A stretch of DNA of 64,000 nucleotides, taken from Hexactinellida sp. DTS-2022. Taxonomy: Eukaryota; Porifera; Hexactinellida. Below the pieces are notes generated by a model that was not told the DNA's origin, did no database searches, and worked only from the letters and a program-made list of their open reading frames with translations. This document shows positions 13,164 to 23,808 of this stretch, piece after piece. Each line of letters begins with the position of its first letter. Positions within the stretch are counted from its first letter, which is position 1. The DNA lies in assembly GCA_028753945.1 (NCBI GenBank), contig JAPNXP010000012.1, positions 5,782,001 to 5,846,000 of the forward strand. Direction: 5' to 3'. The position numbers were made by a program, and so were the translations under genes.

Positions 13164-13178
13164 GGCGTATCTATATAG

Positions 13179-13352
13179 CAGTAGAACCTCGTTAGTAGGG
13201 ACACCAGGGGACCGTTAAATGTGTTTTTTTTGTAATCGGAATTCGTAGTAATTAATGTCATTTGTATTGAAAGGCTTTGAAGGAGACTGAAATAGTGTTC
13301 GTATTAACCGGAATTTGGTATTAACCGTGTTTGTACTAACGAGGATATACTG
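13179..13352. mobile_element. pogo-like MITE, family A, copy 1 (full length)
   Basis: 174-bp non-coding element with ends CAGTAGAACCTCGTTAGTA and TACTAACGAGG-ATATACTG flanked by TA, and the internal signature 'caccaggggaccgt ... aaggctttgaagg'. CAGT starts and TA target sites fit Tc1/mariner-pogo elements. Other copies in this window: 15024-15183, 20993-21160, 42195-42273 (half), 42847-42999, 48429-48500 (half), 49797-49948, 53372-53509, 54192-54357 and 58571-58650 (80-bp deletion form). Confidence 0.8.
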
Positions 13353-14351
13353 TATTATATCACAGGTATAGTTTCTAGCGATAAATTTGTGTGAGTTAGG
13401 GGTCGTTCGAATATCACTTGACGTTTCCAAGGGGGTCAACCAATGTGTGACAGACCATCCTATTATATTACAAAATAGTCAAAAAGCGTGACATAGGAGG
13501 GGGGTCTAAATTTCATGGATTATTGCGTTACATAACGTTTTAACGGCCCCTATGTGCTAGCTAATACAGTATACGAATTGTATGTTTGGTATCAAGTTCT
13601 ATCAACAGAGAAGGGAGTATGTAATCAGTTAATTAAAAACGCTTATAAATTGCTGTCAATGCTGAGAATAATCCAAAAATTGCTAATTCATTGACTAAAT
13701 TATCCTATTTGTATCTATTGCTTTATTCGTAATATTATACACCTGTATCCCTTTGCGAGGTATTAGTTACAATAAAATTATTCAGAATAACACAGGATAT
13801 GCTAATTGGTAGGAAATAGAACTCTCTCAGTTGTTTGGGGAGAGAGTTGTTGTACTTTGTAGCTGAAAGGCTAGGTTTCTTTCTATTGACCTTCAGGGTG
13901 GCGGAAGCAGTTATAAAGTAGTCAGGTTATTGGGCTGACCGGTCTAACTAGTGACGTAAGAGTAGTCAGGTTATTGGGCTGGCTTCATCAGGCAAAATTT
14001 TCCGCGCGCCTTACCTAGTTTGAGCGCCTAATTACTTATTTTATATCAAACAATATTAAAAGCTTAATTTCCGAAAATTATGGACGCCCATACCTGTGTA
14101 ACGCTTTTATCATTTTATAATACAAAGGTTTGTAACACATTGGTTAATTACCCTTTGAGACACTACAAACGTTTGAACTGCCCTATGGGAGTATCTCTCG
14201 ATTTGCTGCTTAAATTTATGCGCCTGATGAAACCCTGAGTAGAGACCAACCCTGTTGTGTAGATAAAGTAAACAATAACAAAATATATTTTATCAACAAA
14301 ATAAGAATCAAATATACTACATATTTACATACAAATACACCAAATTAATAT
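13353..14351. other. intergenic region between PDE 5' end and PH-START 3' end
   Basis: No convincing gene. A 20-bp direct repeat (GTAGTCAGGTTATTGGGCTG) occurs at 13918-13937 and 13962-13981. The remainder is AT-rich unique sequence. Confidence 0.6.
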
Positions 14352-17300
14352 TTACATTGACATTGCGCTAACAAACACTTCCAAATGTTGCTTAATTTGT
14401 CCAAAAACAGATCTCAAACCCAGTTTAAGCAGCCCTGAGTTATAAGCCGTCTTGAACATCCTCTGCAGGGACCCCCTAACGTTGATCTCCATTAGCACAG
14501 TGCAGTATGTGTGCAGCTCCCCATACGGGCCGGGGCAGGGTCTGAGAATGAGGCCGCTGGGGGATAATAGCACCCTCTCGGCCTCCGACACCTTCGAGGC
14601 ACTGGAGTGGAGTATGCGTGTCACTACCATCCCCGAGCAGCTCTCCGGATCCAGGTAGGGCGGCACCCAGAAGCGGACAGCTGTCAGCTCTCGCTTGTCC
14701 ATGTGCGGGATGGGCACGTGGTAGAAGTTCTGTATGATGTCCCCCTCGGGCTCCTCCAGGAGGTGCTCTAGGACCGTCTCGTTTCGGAAGGGGTAGTCGA
14801 AGTTACCGCCCACCCTGAGCGCGTTCTTAAAGTACTCAAGCGCTATCTGCGGGTCTGCGTCCAACCTCCCTTCTAACTACAGTGGATATACCGATATAAC
14901 GAGGTATAAGATGTAACGTTATAACGAAATGTAAGGACTTAATTAAAGTAGTATATAATATTATACTTTGTTACATACTCATATTAAACCGAGATTTATG
15001 AGACTTAGTAGTTACTAAATATACAGTAGAAGCTCGTTAGTATGAACACGGTTAATATGAACACTATTTCAGTCCCCTTCAAAGCCTGTTCAATACAAAT
15101 GACACCGGTTAATACTAATCCCGGATAAGGAGTATACATACAGTATCACGGTCCCCTGGTGTCCCTAATAGCTGGAGCCGCTATAACACACTACCTTAAT
15201 GATGACAGGGTGCAGAGAGCTGAACTTGGTGCGGGCTAGCGTGATGTCGTGACTGACCTCTGTTTTCTTCCAGAGCGTGTTCTCCGCCTTCCCCTTCATG
15301 GAGAGCCACTGCTCGAACCGCCACCGACTGCTCCGGTACTCCTCGGAGCTCACGGGGGCCGTCAGCTCTGGACAGGGGAACAAGGTTATAGGAGAGTATA
15401 GCGTATACAGGGAATATTATAATGCTGATAATACACTGATCAGGGCCGGATTACCCAATAAGCTAATAAGCTAACTAAGCTATAATTATAGGGATTAATA
15501 GGAGGTATAACAGAGTATAGCGTACAGTTTATTCCGGGTTTTTTCTAACGATATATTTACATGGAAACAAAGCAAGAAAAATCCATTTGAAATAAAACAA
15601 AGTCGGAATTTCGTACATATTTAGAATAAATAGTTAGTCAGTAAAACCGATTTTGACCGTGTCTACTGAATAGTAGACTAGGCGATTATCAATTTTAAAG
15701 CACTTAAAGTAATATATAATAATACTAAGGCAGTGTTAAATGTACTTCAGTAGAACTCGGTTATAACGTACCTATGTTATTACATACTAATTTGTTTTTA
15801 ACTAAGTTTATAAAGCAGTATGCATTTCTATGTAGGGTAAACTCGGTTAGTACGTACTTATTCCATTCCCTTAGTTGGGTAAGTTATATTAACCGAGTAT
15901 ATTGTAGTACAATACAACCCTATAACACTATAACACTACGCCTATTAAGTTAACACACCGGCGGAGAGTCTCTTGGTAATACAGTCGTACACAGAGCCTG
16001 TCTCGTCCTCAAAGTCTAGGTCGTCCTCATCCTGGGAGAGCAGAGGAACAGATACAGCTATAGGGGTACATGGGACAGAGGTACATGGGACATATTCTGG
16101 GGGGTCAGGGGCAGAAGGCTGGTAGGGAGGGGCAGAGGAGACAGGAATAGGGGTACAAGGGTATGAGACAGAGGAGGAGACAGGGGGCTTGGGACAGGGG
16201 ACAGGCTCTGGGGGGACAGAGGGAGGCAGGGAGAGAGGGAGATCGAATTTCTTAGAAACTGTCGGGGAGGGAAGAAGGAGATCTGAAGATTTGACTCCGA
16301 GGATCTCACTCATGTGTTTATCGAATTCCTCTGTATCCTAGCGACGAGATATTAGATAGGTATGCGCATTACAATAGTGTTCATGTCGAACTGACAGATT
16401 ATAGAAATAAGCGAATACGATTGTTTTAATATAAGTTTTCTGACTAATGCATTAAACCGTATATCTGTAGTTATCTGGTAACTAGGCACAAACTTATAGG
16501 AATTCAACAAAGTTAGAATCCTGTTGTCAATAGCTAGTGCTGCGACTACAGACATTAAGGTATCCATAATATGACCGCATTAGTGAATGGGGATATATAT
16601 ATTCAGCAGACTAATGGCATAATGAGTTAATTCAGTAATCCATGTATTATGTCCCGTAACAGTAACATAGTTATAATAAGCGCAATAATTACAGTTAGTA
16701 ACCAATCAAATTAGAGACTATGCTTAATAGAGTCTCTGGTTAATATTTGCAGTTATATTTGGATTTTTAGGAAAAATATTAATTAGGAGCGCGTAAATTT
16801 GGAATCTTCTCCTTATACCGTAGCATAAATTTGTGATTTAGGCGTATTAAAATTGGATCATACCAGGATTAGGAGCGTACATACGAACGGCTGTATAATA
16901 CACTGATTAAGAGCGTACATACGAACGGCTGTATAATACACTGATTAGGAGCGTACATACGAATGGCTGTATAATACACTGATTAGGAGCGTACATACGA
17001 ACGGCTGTATAATACACTGATTAGGAGCGTACATACGAATGGCTGTATAATACACTGATTAGGAGCGTACATACAAACGGCTGTATAATACACTGATTAG
17101 GAGCGTATTTACAAATGGCTGTATAATACACTGATTAGGAGCGTACATACGAACGGCTGTATAATACACTGATTAGGAGCGTATTTACAAATGGCTGTAT
17201 AATACACTGATTAGGAGCGTACATACAAACGGCTGTACAATACACTGATTAGGAGCGTACATACGAATGGCTGTATAATACACTGATTAGGAGCGTACAT

Positions 17301-18888
17301 ACGAACGGCTGTATAATACACTGATTAGGAGCGTACATACGAATGGCTGTATAATACACTGATTAGGAGCGTACATACGAACGGCTGTATAATACACTGA
17401 TTAGGAGCGTACATACGAATGGCTGTATAATACACTGATTAGGAGCGTACATACAAACGGCTGTATAATACACTGATTAGGAGCGTATTTACAAATGGCT
17501 GTATAATACACTGATTAGGAGCGTACATACAAACGGCTGTACAATACACTGATTAGGAGCGTACATACGAATGGCTGTATAATACACTGATTAGGAGCGT
17601 ACATACGAACGGCTGTATAATACACTGATTAGGAGCGTACATACGAATGGCTGTATAATACACTGATTAGGAGCGTACATACGAATGGCTGTATAATACA
17701 CTGATTAGGAGCGTACATACGAATGGCTGTATAATACACTGATTAGGAGCGTACATACGAATGGCTGTATAATACACTGATTAGGAGCGTACATACGAAT
17801 GGCTGTATAATACACTGATTAGGAGCGTACATACGAATGCCTGTACAATAGATAGGTATAGAGAGAACTCACTAGCATGTCTGGGAAGACCGGGTCGAGC
17901 AGGTCGGGGTCGAGAGGGGGTCGGTTGGGTCTGCGCGCCAGACTGCGAGACCTGAGAGTTCTCACGCGCCGCATGGCTTCGTGAGGAACCCCTAGAGAGC
18001 ACATCTGTTATAAACCAATAGGCCGTAAGGAATTCGGATATGTACACAGTTAATCAGAAGCAATAGTGACAACACAACACACTACATAATAGCTAACAGA
18101 TGGAATTAGCCATTGAAAGTCTAAACACAACAAACACCAATGTAATGTATCTGTATTATATTAGCAGGCCAAATAATAACAGGAGCAAATAAAGAGAAAA
18201 CGCTCATTGGTATAAGGAAAAAGTGTCAGTTCTGATGAATTCCGGATTATAGAGGGTCGGATTATACAAGTTCTACTATACAAATAACAAGATCATTATA
18301 AAGTAATCTAAACAGAGTTATAAATATATCACCACCCATGCATAAATAGCAGATATTCTAAATAAATACTACTCATATCCTACTCCTGTACCATTACAAC
18401 TATGTCTATACTCACCATATAATATAATACACTATAACTAGGTCAGTACTCACCATATAATATAATACACTATAACTATGTTAGTACTCACCCTCGATGG
18501 CTGCCTCTATGGCTGCCATCCACTCCTTCTTCTCTAGGTCGCTGAGACAGCAGACATAGTAGGTGCGGGAGGAGCCGTCCTCCACTAGGGGTCCCACGGC
18601 GAAGCAGTGCAGCTTCCCCTTAACTGCCATCTCGATGTGTCGCGTGGCGTAGGTCCGGTCCAGCGGGATTATGCCCGCGGGGAGGTCGTCGCTGCAGGAC
18701 TTGAAGTAGGAGAGGGATATGCATCCATGGTACTCGCAGAGTCGGAAGAAGCGGCGTCGCCAGTTCTTGGAGCCCATGAAGGTGCTGCCGCTCTCCTTGA
18801 GACACCAGCCGGACTTAAGCAGCGTGCTGTGCGTTAGGAGCGGCGGCAGCGAGTTAGACTTGGTTAGGGCGAGGTAGCTGTTGCTCAT
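14352..18888 (-). CDS. PH + START domain protein (lipid-transfer type)
   Basis: Probable membrane-targeted lipid binder. CDS = complement of 18492-18888, 17873-18004, 15959-16330, 15195-15367, 14352-14876; 532 aa, phases 1,1,1,0. A PH domain fills residues ~20-130 (LKSGWCLKESG... RRRFFRL ... KKEWMAAIEAAI, with the closing-helix Trp). A low-complexity Ser/Pro/Arg-rich linker follows, including a proline-rich exon that ends in a strongly acidic patch (DEDDLDFEDE). The C-terminal ~230 residues look like a START fold (LDADPQIALEYF ... TAVRFWVPPYLDPES ... GLILRPCPG ... MEINVRGSLQRMF). The order PH-linker-START is that of the ceramide transporter CERT, but I cannot claim orthology or a ligand. The acceptor of exon 3 (16331) was chosen by phase; another small exon could exist. 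START identity is the weaker call. Confidence 0.75.
15024..15183. mobile_element. pogo-like MITE, family A, copy 2
   Basis: Left end CAGTAGAAGCTCGTTAGTA, inner 'ggtcccctggtgtccct' in the opposite orientation to copy 1. The right end is decayed. It lies in the last intron of the PH-START gene, ending about 12 bp from the exon that stops at 15195. Confidence 0.7.
15368..15958. repeat. PH-START intron holding MITE remnants
   Basis: 15528-15651 is an AACCGGTTTT-type inverted-repeat element. 15809-15900 carries the 'tataaagcag.atg.atttctatgtagggtaaactcggtta' element that recurs at 62496-62591 and, more diverged, at 47935-48003. No coding signal is seen. Confidence 0.6.
16771..16908. mobile_element. 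family H element (founder of the adjacent minisatellite)
   Basis: An element of ~125 bp starting ATTAATTAGGAGC, with inner 'gatttaggcgtatt' and 'ttggatca', and ending in aggagcgta...ggctgtataatacactg. Close copies are at 41856-41986 and 46123-46243, a reverse copy at about 26826-27016, and fragments at 47818-47910 and 61850-61925. Here its last 38 bp are continuous with the 38-bp tandem array. Confidence 0.8.
16871..17848. repeat. 38-bp minisatellite, ~26 copies
   Basis: The unit is AGGAGCGTACATACGAACGG followed by CTGTATAATACACTGATT (38 bp), repeated about 26 times with little drift. Sub-variants (gaacgg, gaatgg, caaacgg, tttacaaatgg, ctgtacaata) recur in the same order in two blocks, showing block duplication. 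The array lies inside the PH-START intron between exons 2 and 3. Confidence 0.97.
18403..18491. repeat. tandem duplication of the donor-side intron segment
   Basis: A segment 'actcaccatataatataatacactataacta' occurs twice in tandem next to the true exon 1 donor of the PH-START gene (GTGAGT on the minus strand, 18486-18491). Each copy begins with a GTGAG-like donor in transcript sense, so two extra potential 5' splice sites lie ~40 and ~80 bp into the intron. Confidence 0.75.
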
Positions 18889-19726
18889 GTCTGTGTACTC
18901 ATACGGGGCTAAACAGGAGTATACTCACGTTATAACCAGGATATAACGTAATAACCGCTTATAACCAAGTCGATAGTATAACGAAATAACCGCTTATAAT
19001 GAAATGGAGATTTCCCCCAGAGCACAAGATGTTTTACAGGCCAAACAGGCAAAAAATACGCCAAACGTGTTTGGCGTAGGCCATATGCATATCATTTACA
19101 AATAGCATTTGGCCTGCAACAAATGCATTAATTATTATTCGCTTATAACGAATATCCAGATATAACGAAGGAATTTACAGGTCCCAAGCACTTCGTTATA
19201 ACGAGAGTTCACTGTAGATACAGTATTTATTCCAACTAACTGAACAGAATAGAAAGCCTAATGTTAGATCGGACATTTCACTTATCGTATAATCTCTGTT
19301 TAGGAGGAACTCCGCAGGATTCCTATTCACCAGTCTGATTCCAGGAACAACAATCATACACCAATTACTCCCAATATATCCGTTACATCATAAGAAAACG
19401 CAGGTTATTAGAAGACTTGTAGGATAGCAGAAAATAAGGGAGGGGGATTCAAATGTCCTAGGTGGGGGTAATAAAAATCTATTATTCGGTCATTTATAAG
19501 TTGATTTATATTTTTTATTAGTTGTTAGTTTCAGTAAATAAAACCACTCAGATATGTTTCAGTCTGTATTCTATTGTCTGGTCTGTCCCATTCAGTTATG
19601 AATAGGTGTCAAAAGGTACACAATAAATACACAAAGCAGTCAATAAATGCAATTACAAAGAGGATGTGACAACAAATAACTAGGAGGTCAATAAAAGGGA
19701 AATGAAACGAAAGCAAAAAGCACAAA
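18889..19726. other. intergenic; inverted-repeat element of the 'ataacgaaataaccgc' type
   Basis: About 18915-19215 contains ACGTTATAACCAGGATATAACG at one side and CTTCGTTATAACGAGAGTT ... CACTGTA at the other, plus 'gaaatggagatttcccccagagcac', which is also seen near 28318-28350. This fits another CAGT-ended miniature element. 19216-19726 shows nothing recognisable apart from AT-rich promoter-like DNA before the next ORF. Confidence 0.5.
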
Positions 19727-20914
19727 ATGAAGAGTGGAAAATCAAATTTCGTTAGGAAAGTGAATTTCAAAATAAGCCCAACTTTTTATGACAACAAAAT
19801 AAAACAAATCGATAAGCAAAAAGAGGAATCCCTTCGTTGGCACATTTCAAAAATCGAAAAACTTCGAAACAAAAAATGGAAGAGTCTCGAGGGGATCCCT
19901 CCCCCAGCGCGCGAACCAATCAAATCAGAGAACACCGAAATACCTCCTGAAATAGAGGTAACCAGGGCAACCTCTTTTTACGCGTGGGACGAGACAAACC
20001 CTTCGCAAACAAAATCGATAATAACATCCGTAAAACCGCCGATTGAACTAACACGTAGCGACAGCGGCGAACTGTCATTCACAGAAGTAACAAAGTTCTA
20101 TAACGAAGCGGAGCTAGAATCAAACCAGAGTTCTAACAACGCAAACTCTCTTCTGAGGCTGTACAACAGAGAGGAACCTATTGCCAGTGGGAAGGCGAGG
20201 AAAACGCATATTTACATACCACACGTGAATAGGGAGGGGAGAGTGGTGAGAAACAAACCTGAAGATAAAGGAGATAACATATTCCAAACAGAGCTAAGCG
20301 AGAGTGCCACAGAACGCGAATCGAAACAAACAAATATAGAAAGATTCAAACGAAACATTGAGAAGAAGGTCCCCACACTAGGCAGGGCCCCCAGAGCTCA
20401 TTCGTTTCCTGAAACAAACCCCAAACAGAGAAGGCCCTCCATTATAAGTTTGGTAAACAAAATAGAGAAGAAGAAATCTGAAATAACCGCAATCCGTTTC
20501 AGGTCGAATAGCAGACTTAGTCAGGCTCTGAGAAAGATCGGAGAGGAGTCACGAGTTATCCACAGCGCAGCGAGCCGAGAAATCGAAGACGAGGCATTTC
20601 TAGTCTGTCTAGAAGACGATTCTAGCATTCCTAACGCCCAATGCGTAACCAGGATATCCTCTATCCTAGAGCGAGAGGACAGAGCTCAGGATTCCACTCT
20701 GTTCATAAAGGGATCCGATCTCCGAGTCCGCAAACCAGTCTCTTCCCAGCTACAGAAGCGGCGAGAGGAATGTCAGTCTCTCCTTATGGTAGACATGGAG
20801 GCGCTACACTATGTTAGGAAGATTGGGAGCAGTGAGGAGGAGACTCATGACGTCACATGTGGGTGCAATAGGTACCACGAGCTAAAGCGGTGCTACTCAG
20901 AAGTGGAAGTTTGA
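19727..20914 (+). CDS. intronless basic orphan protein
   Basis: 395 aa, one exon, ATG in the context ACAAAATGAAG. I recognise no domain. The protein is highly charged, Lys/Arg/Glu/Ser-rich and largely predicted-disordered in look. The N-terminus is strongly basic with short amphipathic, coiled-coil-like stretches (residues ~25-55, DKQKEESLRWHISKIEKLRN). No signal peptide or membrane segment is visible. A Cys-containing tail (VTCGCNRYHELKRC) closes it. Codon and base composition are like the neighbouring genes and the frame is uninterrupted for 1.2 kb, which supports a real gene. It could be a cytoskeletal or nuclear lineage-specific protein; no function is claimed. Confidence 0.75.
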   Translation: MKSGKSNFVRKVNFKISPTFYDNKIKQIDKQKEESLRWHISKIEKLRNKKWKSLEGIPPPAREPIKSENTEIPPEIEVTRATSFYAWDETNPSQTKSIITSVKPPIELTRSDSGELSFTEVTKFYNEAELESNQSSNNANSLLRLYNREEPIASGKARKTHIYIPHVNREGRVVRNKPEDKGDNIFQTELSESATERESKQTNIERFKRNIEKKVPTLGRAPRAHSFPETNPKQRRPSIISLVNKIEKKKSEITAIRFRSNSRLSQALRKIGEESRVIHSAASREIEDEAFLVCLEDDSSIPNAQCVTRISSILEREDRAQDSTLFIKGSDLRVRKPVSSQLQKRREECQSLLMVDMEALHYVRKIGSSEEETHDVTCGCNRYHELKRCYSEVEV

Positions 20915-20992
20915 TTATACAACAGAGATATGAATATTTGATATAAGATGTATTCAGATAATAGATTGTTTATTTATTTAGAATCTTGACTA

Positions 20993-21160
20993 TAGTATAT
21001 CCCCGTTAGTACGAACACCAGGGGACCGCCAAAATATGTTCGCCTCGGGAATTCGTATAACCAATGTCATTTGTATTTAAAAGGCTTTGAAGGGGACAAA
21101 ATACTGTTCGTATTAACCGGAGTTTCGTTCTAACCGTGTTCGTACTAACGAGGTATTTAG
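20993..21160. mobile_element. pogo-like MITE, family A, copy 3
   Basis: Starts near CCCCGTTAGTACGAACACCAG and ends GTTCGTACTAACGAGGTA, with the shared inner 'ggggaccg ... aaggctttgaagggga'. It lies 125 bp upstream of the NDST start codon, so it may contribute promoter or 5' UTR sequence. Confidence 0.75.
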
Positions 21161-21285
21161 CTGCACTATTAGTTGTGCTATAATAACTTAGAAATATATA
21201 TTATTTGATATTTTACCTCAAGTTGTCACGATTCATTATATAATTTATAGCTTTCTCACTAGGTATGATTAGTTAATATACAGCT

Positions 21286-23808
21286 ATGCCTTCTACTGGT
21301 TCTCTACAGTTGGTTATGAAATGGTTGAAACTGTCCATATTGCCGTTCCTATCCACCGCTCTTATACTCCTGCTATTCAGGAACCTACCGCCAGGAGATA
21401 CAGACCTATACTCAGTGCATATGCACAGCACGCGCTTGCCTACACACACTACTGCATTGACTATTACCTCTGGGAAGAGAGCGCTCTTGATTGTAGAGAA
21501 AGATGATGGAGTTATAACTAAATTCCTTCAAAGCCTAAGGATAGAATTTGATGTTTGCTATTTGGAACTGAATTGCGAACTTCCCGCTTATTATTTACCC
21601 GCCAAATATCACTACTCACTAGTTATATTCACGGACTCTTCTTATTCTAGCATTTCAGTTCAGCTTTCAAACTCCCTATCGATCTACTGTCTCTCCATTC
21701 TATGCTCCTATTTTATAATTTCTTTTGACAGCAAACTCTGGGGCACTCTCATAACTTCTCAAATCCACAAGCAAACCCCACTCAACTTATCCACAGCTGA
21801 CAGTCAGGTTTACCACTTAACGAGACCTAAAATTACATATTTTGAAGCCGATTTTCAGGGAAATTTCGCATGTTTCCTCTCGCAGCATCCCACATACCAA
21901 CCCCTGCTATTCATAGATTCCAATGACCTAAATGGTTGTTGGGCTATTGTCCACGATGTGGGAGAAATTGATTCTATTCAAAAAGTGTTTTTTGGAATCT
22001 CTCCTTCTTATTGGCTGGCTAATTTGATATTCTTAGACACACTACGTTACTATGGCAGCAACTCAGGAATGTCTCTTGAGAGATATTTGTTGGTTGACAT
22101 CGATGACGTATTTTTAGCCAAAACAGAATTAAAAATGCGAGAAAAAGACGTGAACCGACTTGTGGAATCCCAAAATATAATCGAAGGAATTATCCCTGGC
22201 TTTAAATACAACCTAGGCTACTGTGGAGGTTTATACGAGTCAGGTGACGAATCCACCAAATTGGGAGACCGCATGTTAGTAGAATTGGCGCCTAAATTCA
22301 CCTGGTTTGGCCACACGTGGTCTCACAACCAGCCTCATAAGCTGACAGAACCTGCTCTTATAGAGCTATTCAATAAGGACCTGCTATTCTCTCGCTCGCA
22401 CAACCTGTCTATCGAGAGTCTACAGTACTCTGTCATGCCTCACCATTCGGGTGTCTACCCCGTACACTTCCCGCTATACCGGGCCTGGAATAGGCTGGGC
22501 CACGTGTCCGTGACGTCAACAGAACAGTACCCCGCCCTGTGGCCGCACCACCTGAGGCGGGGGTTCACATTCCAATCTGTCAGGGTGTTGCCACGGCAGG
22601 TGTGTGGCCTGTACACTAAGGTTAACTACTTCCGGGAGTACAGGGGCGGGGCGCGTGCCTTCTATCTGTCGGCTCGGGGGGGCGCTCTGTTCGAGACGCT
22701 CCTCTACAATCCCGTCAACATATTCATGACGCACTTCTCTAACTACGCTGGGGATAATATGGCGCAAATCCTATTCGAGGAACTCACGAGTTTCGTGAAT
22801 AAATGGACGCAAATAAAGCTCGTATACAAACCGCCATCTCAGCTGGCTAGCATATATTTCCGTATATTCCCAGAGGACACCACTCCCGTGTGGAACTTGC
22901 CCTGTCACACCAAACACACCTCGAGACACGCAGACATATACACCGGGGACATTAACTGCAAGAGAACACCGGCTGTCGTTATAGTAGGCCCCCAGAAGTC
23001 GGGGTCAGCTGCTCTCCTCTCATTTCTTGTAAATCTCCCTGAATTAACCGCGAGTTTTAAGGACACTGAGACTTTCGAGGAAATACAGTTCTTCTCAAAC
23101 GCGACCAGGTACCTGTACGGTCCCGATTGGTACCAAGGTAGATTCCCGTTTCCGGGCAACACGACGCTTATCGAGAAATCTGCCACTTACTTTGACCACG
23201 CAATGGCTCCCCAAAGGATCAGCTCTCTTCTCCCCAACTCTAGAATTGTTATAATCCTTAGGGACCCCATACAAAGGGCATACTCATGGTACCAGCATCA
23301 GAGAGCTCACAACAACAGCATTGCTGCTAGCCACGAATTCTATGAGGTATTACAGCCTAATTACACAGGAGTACACATATCTGATGAGGCTATACAAGCC
23401 TTATATAGGCTTAGGTCTAGGTGTATTGACCCTGGCCTGTACCACAAACACGTTATAGAATGGCTAGCCTACTTCAAAGCTAGCAACATACTGTTTGTTG
23501 ACGGGGCCACTATAAATAGTGCGCCTCTTAAAGCTGTGAGCCAAGTCTTGGAGTTTGCTAATATTTCCTTTAGTGAGGCAGACCTAACAAAATCTCTTCG
23601 GTTTGATCTGAAAAAGGGGTTTTACTGTCCGGTAGATTCCAGAGGTAGGGCCAGGTGTCTGGGGACAGGTAAAGGCAGGGCGTATGACCCTATGTCTCCT
23701 CAAGAAGTTAGGTTTCTAAAAGAGTTCTATTCGACGCCCAACGAGCGACTGAGAGAGCTGCTAAATAGGCTCAACAGGCCGCTACCTGATTGGCTATTGA
23801 ACACTTAG
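21286..23808 (+). CDS. NDST: heparan sulfate N-deacetylase/N-sulfotransferase
   Basis: Bifunctional Golgi enzyme: removes acetyl from GlcNAc of heparan sulfate, then N-sulfates it using PAPS. 840 aa against ~880 in vertebrates. Type II topology: short cytosolic N-terminus, one membrane anchor at residues ~14-31 (LSILPFLSTALILLLF). The deacetylase half (~60-550) contains LLVDIDDVFLAK and FTWFGHTWSHNQPH. The sulfotransferase half (~565-840) has the PAPS loop VIVGPQKSGSAALLSFL, with the catalytic Lys, and the 3'-phosphate motif ILRDPIQRAYSWYQHQRAH. A closing Cys pair (FYCPVDS ... ARCLGTGKGR) matches the family disulphide loop. The whole gene is one exon, unlike the multi-exon vertebrate genes. 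Presence implies heparan sulfate synthesis in this organism. Confidence 0.96.
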   Translation: MPSTGSLQLVMKWLKLSILPFLSTALILLLFRNLPPGDTDLYSVHMHSTRLPTHTTALTITSGKRALLIVEKDDGVITKFLQSLRIEFDVCYLELNCELPAYYLPAKYHYSLVIFTDSSYSSISVQLSNSLSIYCLSILCSYFIISFDSKLWGTLITSQIHKQTPLNLSTADSQVYHLTRPKITYFEADFQGNFACFLSQHPTYQPLLFIDSNDLNGCWAIVHDVGEIDSIQKVFFGISPSYWLANLIFLDTLRYYGSNSGMSLERYLLVDIDDVFLAKTELKMREKDVNRLVESQNIIEGIIPGFKYNLGYCGGLYESGDESTKLGDRMLVELAPKFTWFGHTWSHNQPHKLTEPALIELFNKDLLFSRSHNLSIESLQYSVMPHHSGVYPVHFPLYRAWNRLGHVSVTSTEQYPALWPHHLRRGFTFQSVRVLPRQVCGLYTKVNYFREYRGGARAFYLSARGGALFETLLYNPVNIFMTHFSNYAGDNMAQILFEELTSFVNKWTQIKLVYKPPSQLASIYFRIFPEDTTPVWNLPCHTKHTSRHADIYTGDINCKRTPAVVIVGPQKSGSAALLSFLVNLPELTASFKDTETFEEIQFFSNATRYLYGPDWYQGRFPFPGNTTLIEKSATYFDHAMAPQRISSLLPNSRIVIILRDPIQRAYSWYQHQRAHNNSIAASHEFYEVLQPNYTGVHISDEAIQALYRLRSRCIDPGLYHKHVIEWLAYFKASNILFVDGATINSAPLKAVSQVLEFANISFSEADLTKSLRFDLKKGFYCPVDSRGRARCLGTGKGRAYDPMSPQEVRFLKEFYSTPNERLRELLNRLNRPLPDWLLNT

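Noticed and set aside
16871..17848. CRISPR-like array
   Set aside because: The 38-bp units are contiguous with no unique spacers; this is a tandem minisatellite in an animal intron.
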